A stretch of 6,665 nucleotides of DNA from an uncultured Steroidobacteraceae bacterium (GCA_955652625.1 CATPBM010000045.1:1-6665), one strand, 5' to 3'; positions 1-6,154 are shown, numbered from the stretch's first letter. The notes: generated from the letters alone by a model not told the origin. A program made the numbers and translations.

Positions 1-253
1 CCGCGACAACGACCTGGTGGTGAACCCGATCAAGACCAAGAAGCTCACCAACATCCGCGCCGCCGGCAAGGACGACGCCATCCTGCTGACGCCGCCCATT
101 CAGCTGACGCTCGAGTACGCGGTGGAGTTCATCGCCGACGACGAGCTGGTCGAGGTAACGCCCGTCTCCATCCGCATCCGTAAGCGCTTCCTCAAGGAGC
201 AGGAACGCAAGCGCGCCTCGCGCGCCGATGCCACCGCCGCCGCGATGATCTGA
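1..253 (+). CDS. typA: Translational GTPase TypA/BipA, C-terminal fragment
   Basis: This is the last ~83 codons of a gene that enters from the left edge. The reading frame is open from base 2 and ends at TGA 251-253. The visible protein contains [16 protein letters not shown], then [10 protein letters not shown], then [17 protein letters not shown]. This is the characteristic C-terminal domain of TypA/BipA (KKLTNxRAxGxDE, then the [16 protein letters not shown] block). TypA is a ribosome-associated GTPase related to EF-G and LepA that helps 50S assembly and growth under stress. Its GTPase and EF-G-like domains lie outside the window. The tail [10 protein letters not shown] followed by an Ala-rich end is normal for proteobacterial versions. 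The GTG at 17 is internal and not a start. The gene converges on folE with only 13 nt between stop codons and no visible terminator. Confidence 0.95.
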   Translation, partial: RDNDLVVNPIKTKKLTNIRAAGKDDAILLTPPIQLTLEYAVEFIADDELVEVTPVSIRIRKRFLKEQERKRASRADATAAAMI

Positions 254-266
254 GGGCGACGCCGAG

Positions 267-866
267 CTAGACCTCCCGGGCGCCGGAACTATCGACGAAG
301 CGCAGGAACTCGGCGCGGGTGCGGGCATCGCTGCGGAACACGCCCGTCATGCGGCTGGTGACCATCGATACGCCGCGCTTGTGCACGCCGCGGGTCGTCA
401 TGCACTGGTGAACGGCGTCCACCACCACGCCGACGCCGCGCGGCTTCAGCACCTCGCTGATGCAGTCGGCGATCTCGGCGGTGAGTTTCTCCTGCACCTG
501 CAAACGCCGCGCGTAGCCATCGACCACGCGCGCCAGCTTGCTGATGCCCACCACCTTGTTCGCGGGCAGATAGCCGATGTGCACGTGCCCGATGATGGGC
601 GCCATGTGGTGCTCGCAATGCGACTCGAAGGAGATATCGCGCAGCACGATCAGCTCGTCGTAGCCGCCTACCTCCTCGAAGGTGCGCCGCAGGTATGCGG
701 CCGGGTCGATCTGGTAGCCGGAAAACCAGTCGCGGTATGCATCCACCACGCGTTGCGGCGTGTCGAGCAGCCCCTCGCGGCGCGGATCCTCGCCCGCCCA
801 GCGCAGCAGCGTGCGCACCGCAGCTTCGGCCGCACGGCGCGACATTTTCGATCGTGCGCTCCCCAT
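267..866 (-). CDS. folE: GTP cyclohydrolase I (type I, FolE)
   Basis: This enzyme converts GTP to 7,8-dihydroneopterin triphosphate and formate, the first step of tetrahydrofolate synthesis; it is cytoplasmic and forms a decamer in known homologues. With the chosen start it has 199 residues, close to the usual ~200-220. The zinc-site motif SHCEHH (Cys84, His86, His87) and the downstream [13 protein letters not shown] block (Cys155) correspond to E. coli Cys110/His113/Cys181. The substrate-binding stretch [29 protein letters not shown] is intact. The open frame extends upstream to 1001, but ATG 866 is preferred: it has GGAGAG 7 nt upstream (874-879), and the extra N-terminal 45 residues (Cys/Pro/Arg-rich) do not resemble FolE. 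The yeiH stop is 85 nt upstream on the same strand, so folE may be read through from that unit or have its own promoter; I see no convincing -35/-10. All key residues are present, so it should be active. Confidence 0.95.
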   Translation of the reverse strand: MGSARSKMSRRAAEAAVRTLLRWAGEDPRREGLLDTPQRVVDAYRDWFSGYQIDPAAYLRRTFEEVGGYDELIVLRDISFESHCEHHMAPIIGHVHIGYLPANKVVGISKLARVVDGYARRLQVQEKLTAEIADCISEVLKPRGVGVVVDAVHQCMTTRGVHKRGVSMVTSRMTGVFRSDARTRAEFLRFVDSSGAREV

Positions 867-951
867 CGATGCTCTCTCCGTGTGGGGCGGCATTACCCAG
901 GCCGCTTGTTGTTGGGTGCAGTGTAGCGTGCGGCGCGGCCGCGCGCGCCCG

Positions 952-2067
952 TCAGGGGAGCAAGTGCAGCATCCCGCTGGTGAGCAATAGGCTGCAGGCA
1001 CCCGCCAGGGTCGCCACGACGAGCCCGGCCGCGAGCGGCCGCCAGCCGATGCGCCACATGTCGGTGAAGGAGACCGACAGGCCCACCGCGGTCATGCCGC
1101 AAGTGAGGAACAGGTCCGAGGCCGTGTAGCCGGTGTTCACGAGCGCCTGCCAGAACGTGGCGGAACTCTGGAACAGTGCGTCCCCGACAGTGCGCGCCAC
1201 GATGAAGCCGACGAACGCGAGCACGAACAGCGGCACGAGCGGCGCGCGCTGGCCGTCTAACGCCTTCGACCCCTCCGCGTCCTGCGCCTCGTGCCGCCGG
1301 GTGAGCCAGGCGGCGGCGGGGATGAGCACGGCGATCGACAGATTGCGCAGCAGTTTCGCCACGCTCGCCGCGGCGAGCGCCGCGGGCGCGCCCGACTGCT
1401 GCGAATAAATGAGGGCCGCGCCGATGACCTGGGACGTGTCGTGAATCGCGGTACCCAGGAAGATGCCGGCGTGCACCGGCGAGGCGGCCAGGAAGTGTCC
1501 CGCCACCCACGGATAGAACAACATGGCGATACAGCCAAAGAGGACCACGCACGTGACCGCGAACGCAGTCTCCGCATTGCGTGCGCGGATGACGGGGGCC
1601 AGCGCCACAACCGCCGTGCAGCCACACACCGCGGTGCCGACGGCGAGCAGGATCCCCAGGCGCCGCGGCACCGCCAGCAGTCGTGAAATACCGAGGCCCG
1701 CGAGGAGCGCGACGGTGAGACAACTCACGGCGACCGGCAGCGCCGTTACCGCGATGGCGCCCGCGCCGCCGAGTGTGAGACGCAAGCCGACCAGGGCAAT
1801 GCCGATGCGCAGCAAGCGGTGCATGGCCCATTTGAGTCCGCTGGTCGCCCAGGCAGGCACGCCGACGGTATTGCGCCACAGCATGCCGAGCACTACGGCG
1901 CACATGACGGGACTCAAGGGAAATTTCGGCAGTCCGCCGGCGCCCTGCGCCAGGCCCGACGCCATGCCGCGAGCCAGGGCGGCGAGTGCGATGGCGACTG
2001 CCAGGCCCGGCGCAGCCTGGCGCACCGCAGTAAGGGCGGGGGTGAGCGCCCGCAGCAGCGCCCGCAC
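952..2067 (-). CDS. YeiH/UPF0324 family membrane protein (putative sulfate exporter)
   Basis: This 371-residue protein is strongly hydrophobic, with about 10 membrane segments by eye. Family hallmarks are [18 protein letters not shown] (143-160), [13 protein letters not shown] (205-217), the K-x2-RN motif near 238-242, and [17 protein letters not shown] toward the end. These place it in the YeiH/TIGR00698/UPF0324 family, called 'putative sulfate exporter'; transport of sulfate or sulfite is a family-level prediction, not proven here. A charged cytosolic-looking loop ([16 protein letters not shown], 259-274) divides it into two halves. E. coli YeiH is slightly shorter (about 349 aa). The start is GTG 2067, 2 nt after the TAA of the upstream DUF6356 gene, with no obvious Shine-Dalgarno sequence, which suggests translational coupling. 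YeiH genes are commonly paired with a LysR regulator (YeiE); here the nearby regulator is instead a DecR-like Lrp protein, divergently transcribed. Confidence 0.9.
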   Translation of the reverse strand: MRALLRALTPALTAVRQAAPGLAVAIALAALARGMASGLAQGAGGLPKFPLSPVMCAVVLGMLWRNTVGVPAWATSGLKWAMHRLLRIGIALVGLRLTLGGAGAIAVTALPVAVSCLTVALLAGLGISRLLAVPRRLGILLAVGTAVCGCTAVVALAPVIRARNAETAFAVTCVVLFGCIAMLFYPWVAGHFLAASPVHAGIFLGTAIHDTSQVIGAALIYSQQSGAPAALAAASVAKLLRNLSIAVLIPAAAWLTRRHEAQDAEGSKALDGQRAPLVPLFVLAFVGFIVARTVGDALFQSSATFWQALVNTGYTASDLFLTCGMTAVGLSVSFTDMWRIGWRPLAAGLVVATLAGACSLLLTSGMLHLLP

Positions 2068-2069
2068 GG

Positions 2070-2321
2070 TTAAAGCGAAAGCCGCTTGTCGTTCGCGATC
2101 GGGGTGGCCGGCACGCTTCGGCTGACGACTATGCGCTCATGGAGCTCGGTGATCGCGCGGCTGCCGGTGCGTACAAACAGGAACGGCAGGACGCCGTGCA
2201 CCAGACACGCAACGCCGGCAAATACCATGCGCGTGCCGAAACATAGGGCCCGCACGAGATGCTCGGTATAGCTCTCCCCGACCGATGCCGGGTGCTCAGT
2301 AAAGGCGCGTATCAGATCCAC
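2070..2321 (-). CDS. DUF6356 family small protein
   Basis: This is an 83-residue protein. The segment FTEHPASVGESYTEHLVRALCFGTRMV, then AGVACLVHGVLPFLF and TGSRAITELHERI, matches what I remember as the DUF6356 family. Its typical members begin near FT-x-HP-x-SVGE-x-Y-x-EH and are of unknown function. Residues ~33-50 form one hydrophobic segment, so it may be membrane-associated. The C-terminus (SRSVPATPIANDKRLSL) is poorly conserved-looking and polar. The start is GTG 2321: an in-frame TAG lies four codons upstream and there is no other start before the conserved FTEHP block. AAGG directly abuts the GTG, so the ribosome site is not classical. It is the first gene of a unit with the yeiH homologue (2-nt gap). 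The coupling suggests a shared role, perhaps as a small accessory to the transporter; this is inference only. Confidence 0.82.
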   Translation of the reverse strand: MDLIRAFTEHPASVGESYTEHLVRALCFGTRMVFAGVACLVHGVLPFLFVRTGSRAITELHERIVVSRSVPATPIANDKRLSL

Positions 2322-2431
2322 CCTTGCATGCTAGCCCTGAGGGCGAGCTACGCGGTTGCAAATAGATGGCAAACCAGGCCTGCCTGCGCAACAATGTTGC
2401 GTGCAACGGGGCTTAACCGAATCGGTGTTTC
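2322..2431. promoter_or_regulatory. Divergent intergenic region between DUF6356-yeiH and lrp
   Basis: These 110 nt separate two outward-facing transcription units and must hold both promoters. No strong sigma70 pair can be chosen: weak candidates are TGGCAA (2367-2372) with AACAAT (2390-2395), 17-nt spacing, for the lrp side. Besides the main palindromes at 2387-2407 there is ACCGA-A-TCGGT (2416-2426), 5 nt before the lrp ATG, and GCCCT-G-AGGGC (2334-2344), 12 nt before the DUF6356 GTG. The region is visibly more AT-rich around 2354-2400 than the flanking genes. No small ORF is convincing. Confidence 0.55.
2387..2407. promoter_or_regulatory. Overlapping palindromes, probable Lrp-family operator
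   Basis: CGCAAC (2387-2392) and GTTGCG (2396-2401) form a perfect 6-bp inverted repeat around AAT, 15 bp in all. The same right arm also pairs with a third arm: GTTGC (2396-2400) and GCAAC (2403-2407) around GT. Lrp/AsnC proteins usually bind ~13-15-bp palindromes, often in phased clusters, in their own divergent regulatory regions, and this site sits 25-45 nt upstream of the lrp start. A further half-site-like GTTGCA occurs at 2355-2360. The palindromes are seen directly; assigning them to the adjacent regulator is inference. Confidence 0.5.
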
Positions 2432-2899
2432 ATGGACAAGCTGGACGCCAAAATTCTGGAACTGCTCCAGGGAAACGGGGAACTGAGCGCCGCAGAAATT
2501 GCCGATCGCGTGGGCCTCTCCAAGGCCCCTTGCTGGCGGCGCATCCGGAAGCTGCAGCAGGACGGCATCATCCGCCAGACCGTGGCCCTGCTCGATGCGC
2601 ATTCGCTCAACGTCGGCACGACGGTATTCGTCACCCTCAAGACCGGCAATCACAGCGAGGCGTGGTTTCAGAAGTTCGTGCGCGCGGTGCGGGACATTCC
2701 CGAGGTGACGGAAATTCACCGCATGAGCGGGGATGTCGATTACCTCATCCGCATCGTGGTGCCGGACATCGACGCCTACGACGTCGTGTACAAGCGGCTC
2801 ATCTCGGCGGTGGAGTTCCAGGACGTGAGTGCGAGCTTCGCGCTCGAGACCATCAAATACACCACCGCCCTGCCCTTGTGTTACCTGAAGCTCGACTGA
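2432..2899 (+). CDS. Lrp/AsnC family transcriptional regulator, DecR (YbaO)-like
   Basis: This 155-residue DNA-binding regulator has the standard Lrp layout. An N-terminal helix-turn-helix spans ~residues 3-52 (LDAKILELLQ, then LSAAEIADRVGLSKAPCWRRIRKLQQDGII). It is followed by a ligand-binding RAM domain at ~63-148 with the family's G-x-x-DYL motif (GDVDYLIRIVV, 100-110). Several stretches match E. coli DecR as I recall it: APCWRRIRKL, the KT-x-x-HSE-x-W region (70-78), YKRLISAV and the tail IKYTTALPL. DecR is a cysteine-responsive activator of cysteine detoxification genes. The ATG at 2432 begins the conserved MDKLDAKIL start; the Shine-Dalgarno is weak. It is divergent from the DUF6356-yeiH unit and likely controls it and itself. 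Its stop lies 3 nt from the stop of the convergent efflux gene. Family assignment is firm; the DecR subgroup and cysteine as ligand are inferred. Confidence 0.93.
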   Translation: MDKLDAKILELLQGNGELSAAEIADRVGLSKAPCWRRIRKLQQDGIIRQTVALLDAHSLNVGTTVFVTLKTGNHSEAWFQKFVRAVRDIPEVTEIHRMSGDVDYLIRIVVPDIDAYDVVYKRLISAVEFQDVSASFALETIKYTTALPLCYLKLD

Positions 2900-2915
2900 C
2901 CCTCATTCGGTCAGT
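2895..2915. terminator. Stem-loop across two convergent stop codons
   Basis: ACTGACC (2895-2901) and GGTCAGT (2909-2915) form a perfect 7-bp stem with a 7-nt loop. The left arm contains the lrp TGA (2897-2899), and the stop of the efflux gene on the other strand (2903-2905) lies in the loop. It could act as a bidirectional transcription stop or limit read-through between the convergent units. There is no T-run on either side, so it is not a canonical intrinsic terminator. Confidence 0.4.
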
Positions 2916-4099
2916 GGCGCGGCTCCCTCGCGGATGTTGTCGCGGATGATCTGCGCGATACGCGTCGCGATCGCGGAACGGTCGATGTCGAAAGCGCGGG
3001 TCGCGAGAAGCGGCTCCTGGCGCGGCGCCTGCGCGAGCTGCTGGCCGGAGTCGTTGTGAACGTCAACGGTGGCCTTGCTCGACAGGCCGATGCGCAGCGG
3101 ATGCGCCTGGAGCTCCCGCGGATCGAGTGCGATGCGCACCGGCACGCGCTGCACCACCTTGATCCAGTTGCCGGTGGCGTTCTGGGCTGGCAGCAGCGCG
3201 AATGCGGCGCCCGTGCCGAGGCCGAGCCCGGCCACCCGGCCGTGGTACTCGACGCGGCCGCCATACAGGTCGGTGAACACCGCCACCGGCTGGCCGATGC
3301 GCATGTGATTCAACTGCACCTCCTTGAAGTTGGCTTCGACCCGTAGCCGCTCGAGCGGTACGATGGCCATGAGCGGCGCGCCCGGCGCGATGCGATCGCC
3401 GAGCTGCACGCTGCGCCTGGCGAGGTAGCCGGTCACCGGCGCGCGCACGCTGGTACGCTGCACTCCAAGCCAGGCACGCTCCACCTGGGTCGCGGCCGCG
3501 CGCACGTCCGGGTTGTCGGCGACCGCGGTGCGGCCCACCAGCGCGGCGCTGGCGGCGAGATTCTTCTGCGCCGCGATGAGCGCATCACGCGCCGCGCTGA
3601 GCGCATCGCGCGCGTGCCCGAACTCCTCCGCGGACACCGCGCCGCTCACGGTGAGATCCTTGCGGCGGTTGAAGTCGGCCTGCGCCCGGGCGAGGTCGGC
3701 GCGCCGCTGGTTGACGACCGCCGTCAGCTCGTCACGATTGGCAAACACCGTGCGAGTCTGGCGCACCGTGCGCGCCAGCTGCTGCTCGGCATCCTGCAGC
3801 GCGATGCTCGCATCGGTTGCGTCGAGCCTGACGAGCTCCTGTCCCGCGTGCACCAGATCGGTCTCGTCCGCCCCGATGGACACCACGGTGCCGCTCACCT
3901 GCGGCATGACGTTGACCAGGTCGCCGGCGACATAGGCATCGTCGGTGCTCTCGTAGTACCGCGCGTACAGCAGCCACCAGGCGAGCGTCACCAGGGTGAT
4001 GAAGAGCACGGCCACCGTGAGGATGACGAGCCACCTGCGGCGGCGCTGCTGCAGCGAGCGGGTAACGGGTGAGGGAGCGGTCTCGACGCTGGCATCCAT
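2903..4099 (-). CDS. EmrA/HlyD-type membrane fusion protein of an efflux system
   Basis: This 398-residue periplasmic adaptor is anchored by one N-terminal membrane helix (~23-45, after the basic QQRRRRW). Next comes the EmrA-type signature STDDAYVAGD (51-60) and VMPQVSGTV. The lipoyl half-motifs are at ~62-92 and ~216-247 (TSVRAPVTGYLARRSVQLGDRI), with a long Ala/Arg/Gln-rich coiled-coil hairpin between them (~96-212). A beta-barrel part follows (~250-350) with VVQRVPVRIALDP. Such proteins bridge an inner-membrane transporter (usually EmrB-type, DHA2) to a TolC-like channel. The start ATG 4099 has GAGGAG upstream (4110-4115), with a 10-nt spacer. The gene lies 26 nt after the outer-membrane channel gene and is last in the operon. 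Length and domains are normal for EmrA/VceA/FarA proteins. Oddity: no emrB follows it. Confidence 0.93.
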   Translation of the reverse strand: MDASVETAPSPVTRSLQQRRRRWLVILTVAVLFITLVTLAWWLLYARYYESTDDAYVAGDLVNVMPQVSGTVVSIGADETDLVHAGQELVRLDATDASIALQDAEQQLARTVRQTRTVFANRDELTAVVNQRRADLARAQADFNRRKDLTVSGAVSAEEFGHARDALSAARDALIAAQKNLAASAALVGRTAVADNPDVRAAATQVERAWLGVQRTSVRAPVTGYLARRSVQLGDRIAPGAPLMAIVPLERLRVEANFKEVQLNHMRIGQPVAVFTDLYGGRVEYHGRVAGLGLGTGAAFALLPAQNATGNWIKVVQRVPVRIALDPRELQAHPLRIGLSSKATVDVHNDSGQQLAQAPRQEPLLATRAFDIDRSAIATRIAQIIRDNIREGAAPLTE

Positions 4100-4125
4100 C
4101 GCGTACCTGCTCCTCAGTACGGGCC

Positions 4126-5550
4126 TCAGGTCGCCGGCGCCGCGTAGCCGCCGCCAAGCGCGCGCACCAGATCGACGCTGAAGGCGAGGCGCCGCGCCTG
4201 CAGCTGGGCGCGCAGCCCTTGTGCCTGCAGGACCTGGTTCTGGCTCGAGAGCACGCTCAGATAGTTGTCCAGGCCGGCGCGATAGCGCTCGGTGGTGAGC
4301 TCGTAGGAGCGCTGCGCGTCATCGAGCGCAGTCTCCTGCTCGCCGCTCTCGCGCTCGAGCGCCCGCCAGTTCGCCACCACGTCGGCCACCTCGCGCACCG
4401 CATCGAGCAGCGTCTGGTTGTACCGTGCCACCGCCAGGTCCGCCTGCGCTTGCCGGCTATACAGGGCGCCGCGCAGCTGCCCGCGGTTGAATACCGGCAG
4501 AGACAGCGCTGGCCCCGCGCCCACGACACGGTCTGATGCCTCGAACAGCCGCGACAGCCCAAAGCTCTGGAAGCCGGCAAATGCTGTCAGATTCACGTTC
4601 GGGTAGAAATCCGCTTCAGCGGCCTTCACCCCTTGGGAGGCGGACTCCGCCTGCGCCCGCGCCGAGGCCACATCCGGACGGCGTCCGAGCAGCTCCGCGG
4701 GCAGCACGGAGGGCACAGCAATGTCCGCCGGAGCGCTGAGCTGCGGCCGCTTCAGATCCCGACCGCGATCGGGGCCGGCGCCGATCAGATCGGCGAGCTG
4801 ATTGCGCGCCAGCTCGATGCTGGCTTCGACAAAGGCAACCCCGGCGCGTGTCAGCGCCAGCTGGCCTGCCGACTGCTTCACGCGCGCCATGTTCTCCAGG
4901 CCCGCGTTCACGCGCTGCTGCGTGAGATCAAGGATCGCCGTCTGTTGCTTGAGATTGTCGTTGGTCACATCCAGCAGGGCGTACTGCAGACCGAGCTGGA
5001 CGTAGGCTTGCACCACTGCCACCGCCAGCCCCAGGCGCGCGGCCGCGCGATCGGCCTCGGCCGCCTGCACGCCCGAGCGCGCCGCCGCCTGCAGCGCGCG
5101 GTTGCGACCCAGGAAGTCCAGGTCGTAGCTGAAATCGAGCGCGGCGCGGGCGTCGGTGATGTCACTGCCAGCAAACGGGGGGGGATACAGATAGTGCTCG
5201 GGGTATCGCTGGCGGGTCACCTTCGCATCCAGCGTCGCCGTGGGAAGGCTTGCTGCGCGCGCCGCGACAGCCTGCGCCTGGGCGGCACGCAAGCGCGCCT
5301 CGGCGGTTTGCAGGGACGGACTGCCCGCCAGCGCCTCGTCCACCAGCGCATCAAGCTGCGGGTCCGCGTAGCTGCGCCACCACGCGTCCGCCGGCCAGGC
5401 CGTCGGGTCGAGTGTGGCGCCCCCGAGTGAGCGCGCGGCGCTCAGATCATGGGGGGCCAGCTTCGGCGCGGGCTTCCAGTTGCCGCGATCGACACAAGCC
5501 GCCAGCAGTACGGCCAGGCTTGCAGCCGCGACGGAGGTTCGGGTAGTCAT
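4126..5550 (-). CDS. NodT-family outer-membrane efflux lipoprotein (TolC-like channel)
   Basis: This 474-residue protein has a lipoprotein signal peptide with lipobox LAAC and lipidated Cys19. The WWRSYADPQLDALVDEAL block (57-74) opens the first of two repeated OEP domains. Family hallmarks are LLGRRPDV (287-294), YPNVNL (316-321), LPVFNRGQLRG (351-361) and LVRALGGGY (461-469). Members form trimeric outer-membrane channel-tunnels that dock to a membrane fusion protein; substrates are typically drugs, phenolics or other toxic organics, but none can be named here. The ATG at 5548-5550 overlaps the upstream marR TGA as ATGA, so translation is probably coupled. AGGCGG stands at about -12. The coding strand has a run of eight C (5177-5184) encoding Tyr-Pro-Pro-Pro, a potential slippage site. 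No truncation is apparent. Confidence 0.94.
   Translation of the reverse strand: MTTRTSVAAASLAVLLAACVDRGNWKPAPKLAPHDLSAARSLGGATLDPTAWPADAWWRSYADPQLDALVDEALAGSPSLQTAEARLRAAQAQAVAARAASLPTATLDAKVTRQRYPEHYLYPPPFAGSDITDARAALDFSYDLDFLGRNRALQAAARSGVQAAEADRAAARLGLAVAVVQAYVQLGLQYALLDVTNDNLKQQTAILDLTQQRVNAGLENMARVKQSAGQLALTRAGVAFVEASIELARNQLADLIGAGPDRGRDLKRPQLSAPADIAVPSVLPAELLGRRPDVASARAQAESASQGVKAAEADFYPNVNLTAFAGFQSFGLSRLFEASDRVVGAGPALSLPVFNRGQLRGALYSRQAQADLAVARYNQTLLDAVREVADVVANWRALERESGEQETALDDAQRSYELTTERYRAGLDNYLSVLSSQNQVLQAQGLRAQLQARRLAFSVDLVRALGGGYAAPAT
5177..5184. repeat. Homopolymer G8/C8 tract inside the outer-membrane channel gene
   Basis: There are eight consecutive G on the + strand (C8 on the coding strand) at about codons 123-125 of the NodT-type gene. 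A single-base slip would shift the frame early in the protein. The tract is intact in this copy. It is long for a chance homopolymer, but runs of this size do occur in GC-rich genomes. Confidence 0.6.
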
Positions 5551-6059
5551 GATTTACCGCCTGTAGACAAGTCCTGATTCTGCCCCCCAGGTCGTCCGTT
5601 ATCGATCATCCGTCCGAGGTAGTCCTTGAGCGCCGCGATCTCCGCCTGGCTGAAACCCGCGAGATGCGCCTCGATTACGCGCGCTCCGACGGCCACGAGC
5701 CGCGGCAGCTGCCCCCGGCCAGCGGGGGCGATGCGCAGAAACACCACGCGGCGGTCCTCGCGGCAGCGCTCGCGGCGCAGCAGCCCTTTTTCCTCCAGCC
5801 GGTCGACGATGCGGGTCATGGCGCCGGTGTCGTAGTGCATGCAGCGGCACAGGTCCGCTGCGGTGCGCGCGCTGTCCTCCGCCAGATTTTTCAGCACCGC
5901 GACCTGCATGCCGTTCAGGCCGAAGCGCTCGAGCTCTCTGTCCAGGGCCGACAGCAGCGAGGCGCGCGCCCGGCCCATGAGGGGGCCGACGCCCGATCCC
6001 GCGTGCTCGGGCTGCACGTTCGCGCGCGGCCGGGCTCTCACGGCGCTTTTCCGGCTCAT
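5547..6059 (-). CDS. MarR family transcriptional regulator of the efflux operon
   Basis: This 170-residue winged-helix repressor is first in the operon. Helix 1 is ~residues 26-46 (PLMGRARASLLSALDRELERF). The HTH is ~50-92, with TAADLCRCMHYDTGAMTRIVDRLEEKGLLRR carrying the recognition helix. The wing has the MarR signature REDRRVVFLRIAPAG (100-114), and helices 5-6 for dimerisation follow. MarR proteins usually repress their own efflux operon and release DNA on binding phenolics or other small aromatics. Cys71, Cys73 and Cys99 sit in or near the DNA-binding domain and could be redox-active, though this is speculative. The open frame continues to 6188, but start ATG 6059 is preferred because a good promoter and repeats lie at 6078-6134, which would otherwise be coding. 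The ATG has no clear Shine-Dalgarno. Its TGA overlaps the ATG of the next gene. Confidence 0.9.
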   Translation of the reverse strand: MSRKSAVRARPRANVQPEHAGSGVGPLMGRARASLLSALDRELERFGLNGMQVAVLKNLAEDSARTAADLCRCMHYDTGAMTRIVDRLEEKGLLRRERCREDRRVVFLRIAPAGRGQLPRLVAVGARVIEAHLAGFSQAEIAALKDYLGRMIDNGRPGGQNQDLSTGGKS

Positions 6060-6081
6060 GCGGCGGCTTGCTATCCTATGA

Positions 6082-6110
6082 CTGACGGCGAAATTACTGC
6101 CGATGATATT
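6082..6110 (+). promoter_or_regulatory. Possible opposing promoter for the divergent membrane-protein gene
   Basis: CTGACG (6082-6087) and GATATT (6105-6110) each match sigma70 consensus at 4 of 6, with a 17-nt spacer. The -10 lies almost exactly on top of the minus-strand -10 (6106-6111), so the two promoters would compete and share one operator. This is weaker than the marR-side promoter. Confidence 0.3.
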
Positions 6111-6122
6111 ACTGCCTCGGCA
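6098..6122. promoter_or_regulatory. Inverted repeat, probable MarR operator
   Basis: TGCCGA (6098-6103) and TCGGCA (6117-6122) are perfect inverted 6-bp arms separated by 13 nt, centre-to-centre 19 bp, about two helical turns. They bracket the minus-strand -10 box, one arm at the predicted start site and the other in the -35/-10 spacer. A dimeric MarR repressor bound here would block the promoter. That the adjacent regulator binds here is inference. Confidence 0.5.
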
Positions 6123-6134
6123 ACTATTTGTCCA
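6106..6134 (-). promoter_or_regulatory. Sigma70-type promoter for the marR-efflux operon
   Basis: On the minus strand TGGACA (6134-6129) matches the -35 consensus at 5 of 6 bases. TAATAT (6111-6106) matches the -10 at 4 of 6, with an ideal 17-nt spacer. The predicted transcript start, near 6099, gives a leader of about 40 nt before the marR ATG. The -10 lies inside the 25-bp inverted repeat, as expected for autorepression. Identified by eye only. Confidence 0.55.
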
Positions 6135-6154
6135 CCGGCGTGGGGAGCAGAGTG

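Larger units (their letters stand above)
6078..6122. repeat. Three tandem 15-bp repeats in the marR regulatory region
   Basis: Units begin at 6078, 6093 and 6108. Units 2 and 3 share ATTACTGCC exactly (6093-6101, 6108-6116), preceded by GAA versus GAT, so 11 of 12 bases agree from 6090 and 6105. Unit 1 (ATGACTGAC at 6078-6086) is degenerate, agreeing at 7 of 9. The constant 15-bp period suggests an organised protein-binding array rather than chance, though only two copies are strong. Confidence 0.5.

Noticed and set aside
254..266. Possible terminator between typA and folE
   Set aside because: The gap is 13 nt with only a 4-bp GGCG/CGCC match around one base, and no T-run.
932..949. GC-only palindrome just after the yeiH stop (GCGCGGCCGCGC at 933-944; GGCGCG/CGCGCC arms)
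   Set aside because: It could slow transcription, but there is no T-run and such alternating GC stretches arise easily at this base composition; not called a terminator.
867..1001. N-terminal extension of folE to 1001
   Set aside because: The extra residues do not resemble FolE, run past the yeiH stop, and the ATG at 866 has a well-placed GGAGAG.
893..1903. Long open frame (336 codons) on the - strand overlapping yeiH and the folE leader
   Set aside because: It lies in another frame of the recognised YeiH gene, is very Arg/Gly/Ala-rich and shows no family motif; a GC-rich shadow.
4633..5430. 265-codon open frame on the + strand opposite the outer-membrane channel gene
   Set aside because: It is antisense to a complete gene with clear family motifs, and its composition (Arg/Gly/Leu/Gln-rich, no motif) is typical of shadow frames.
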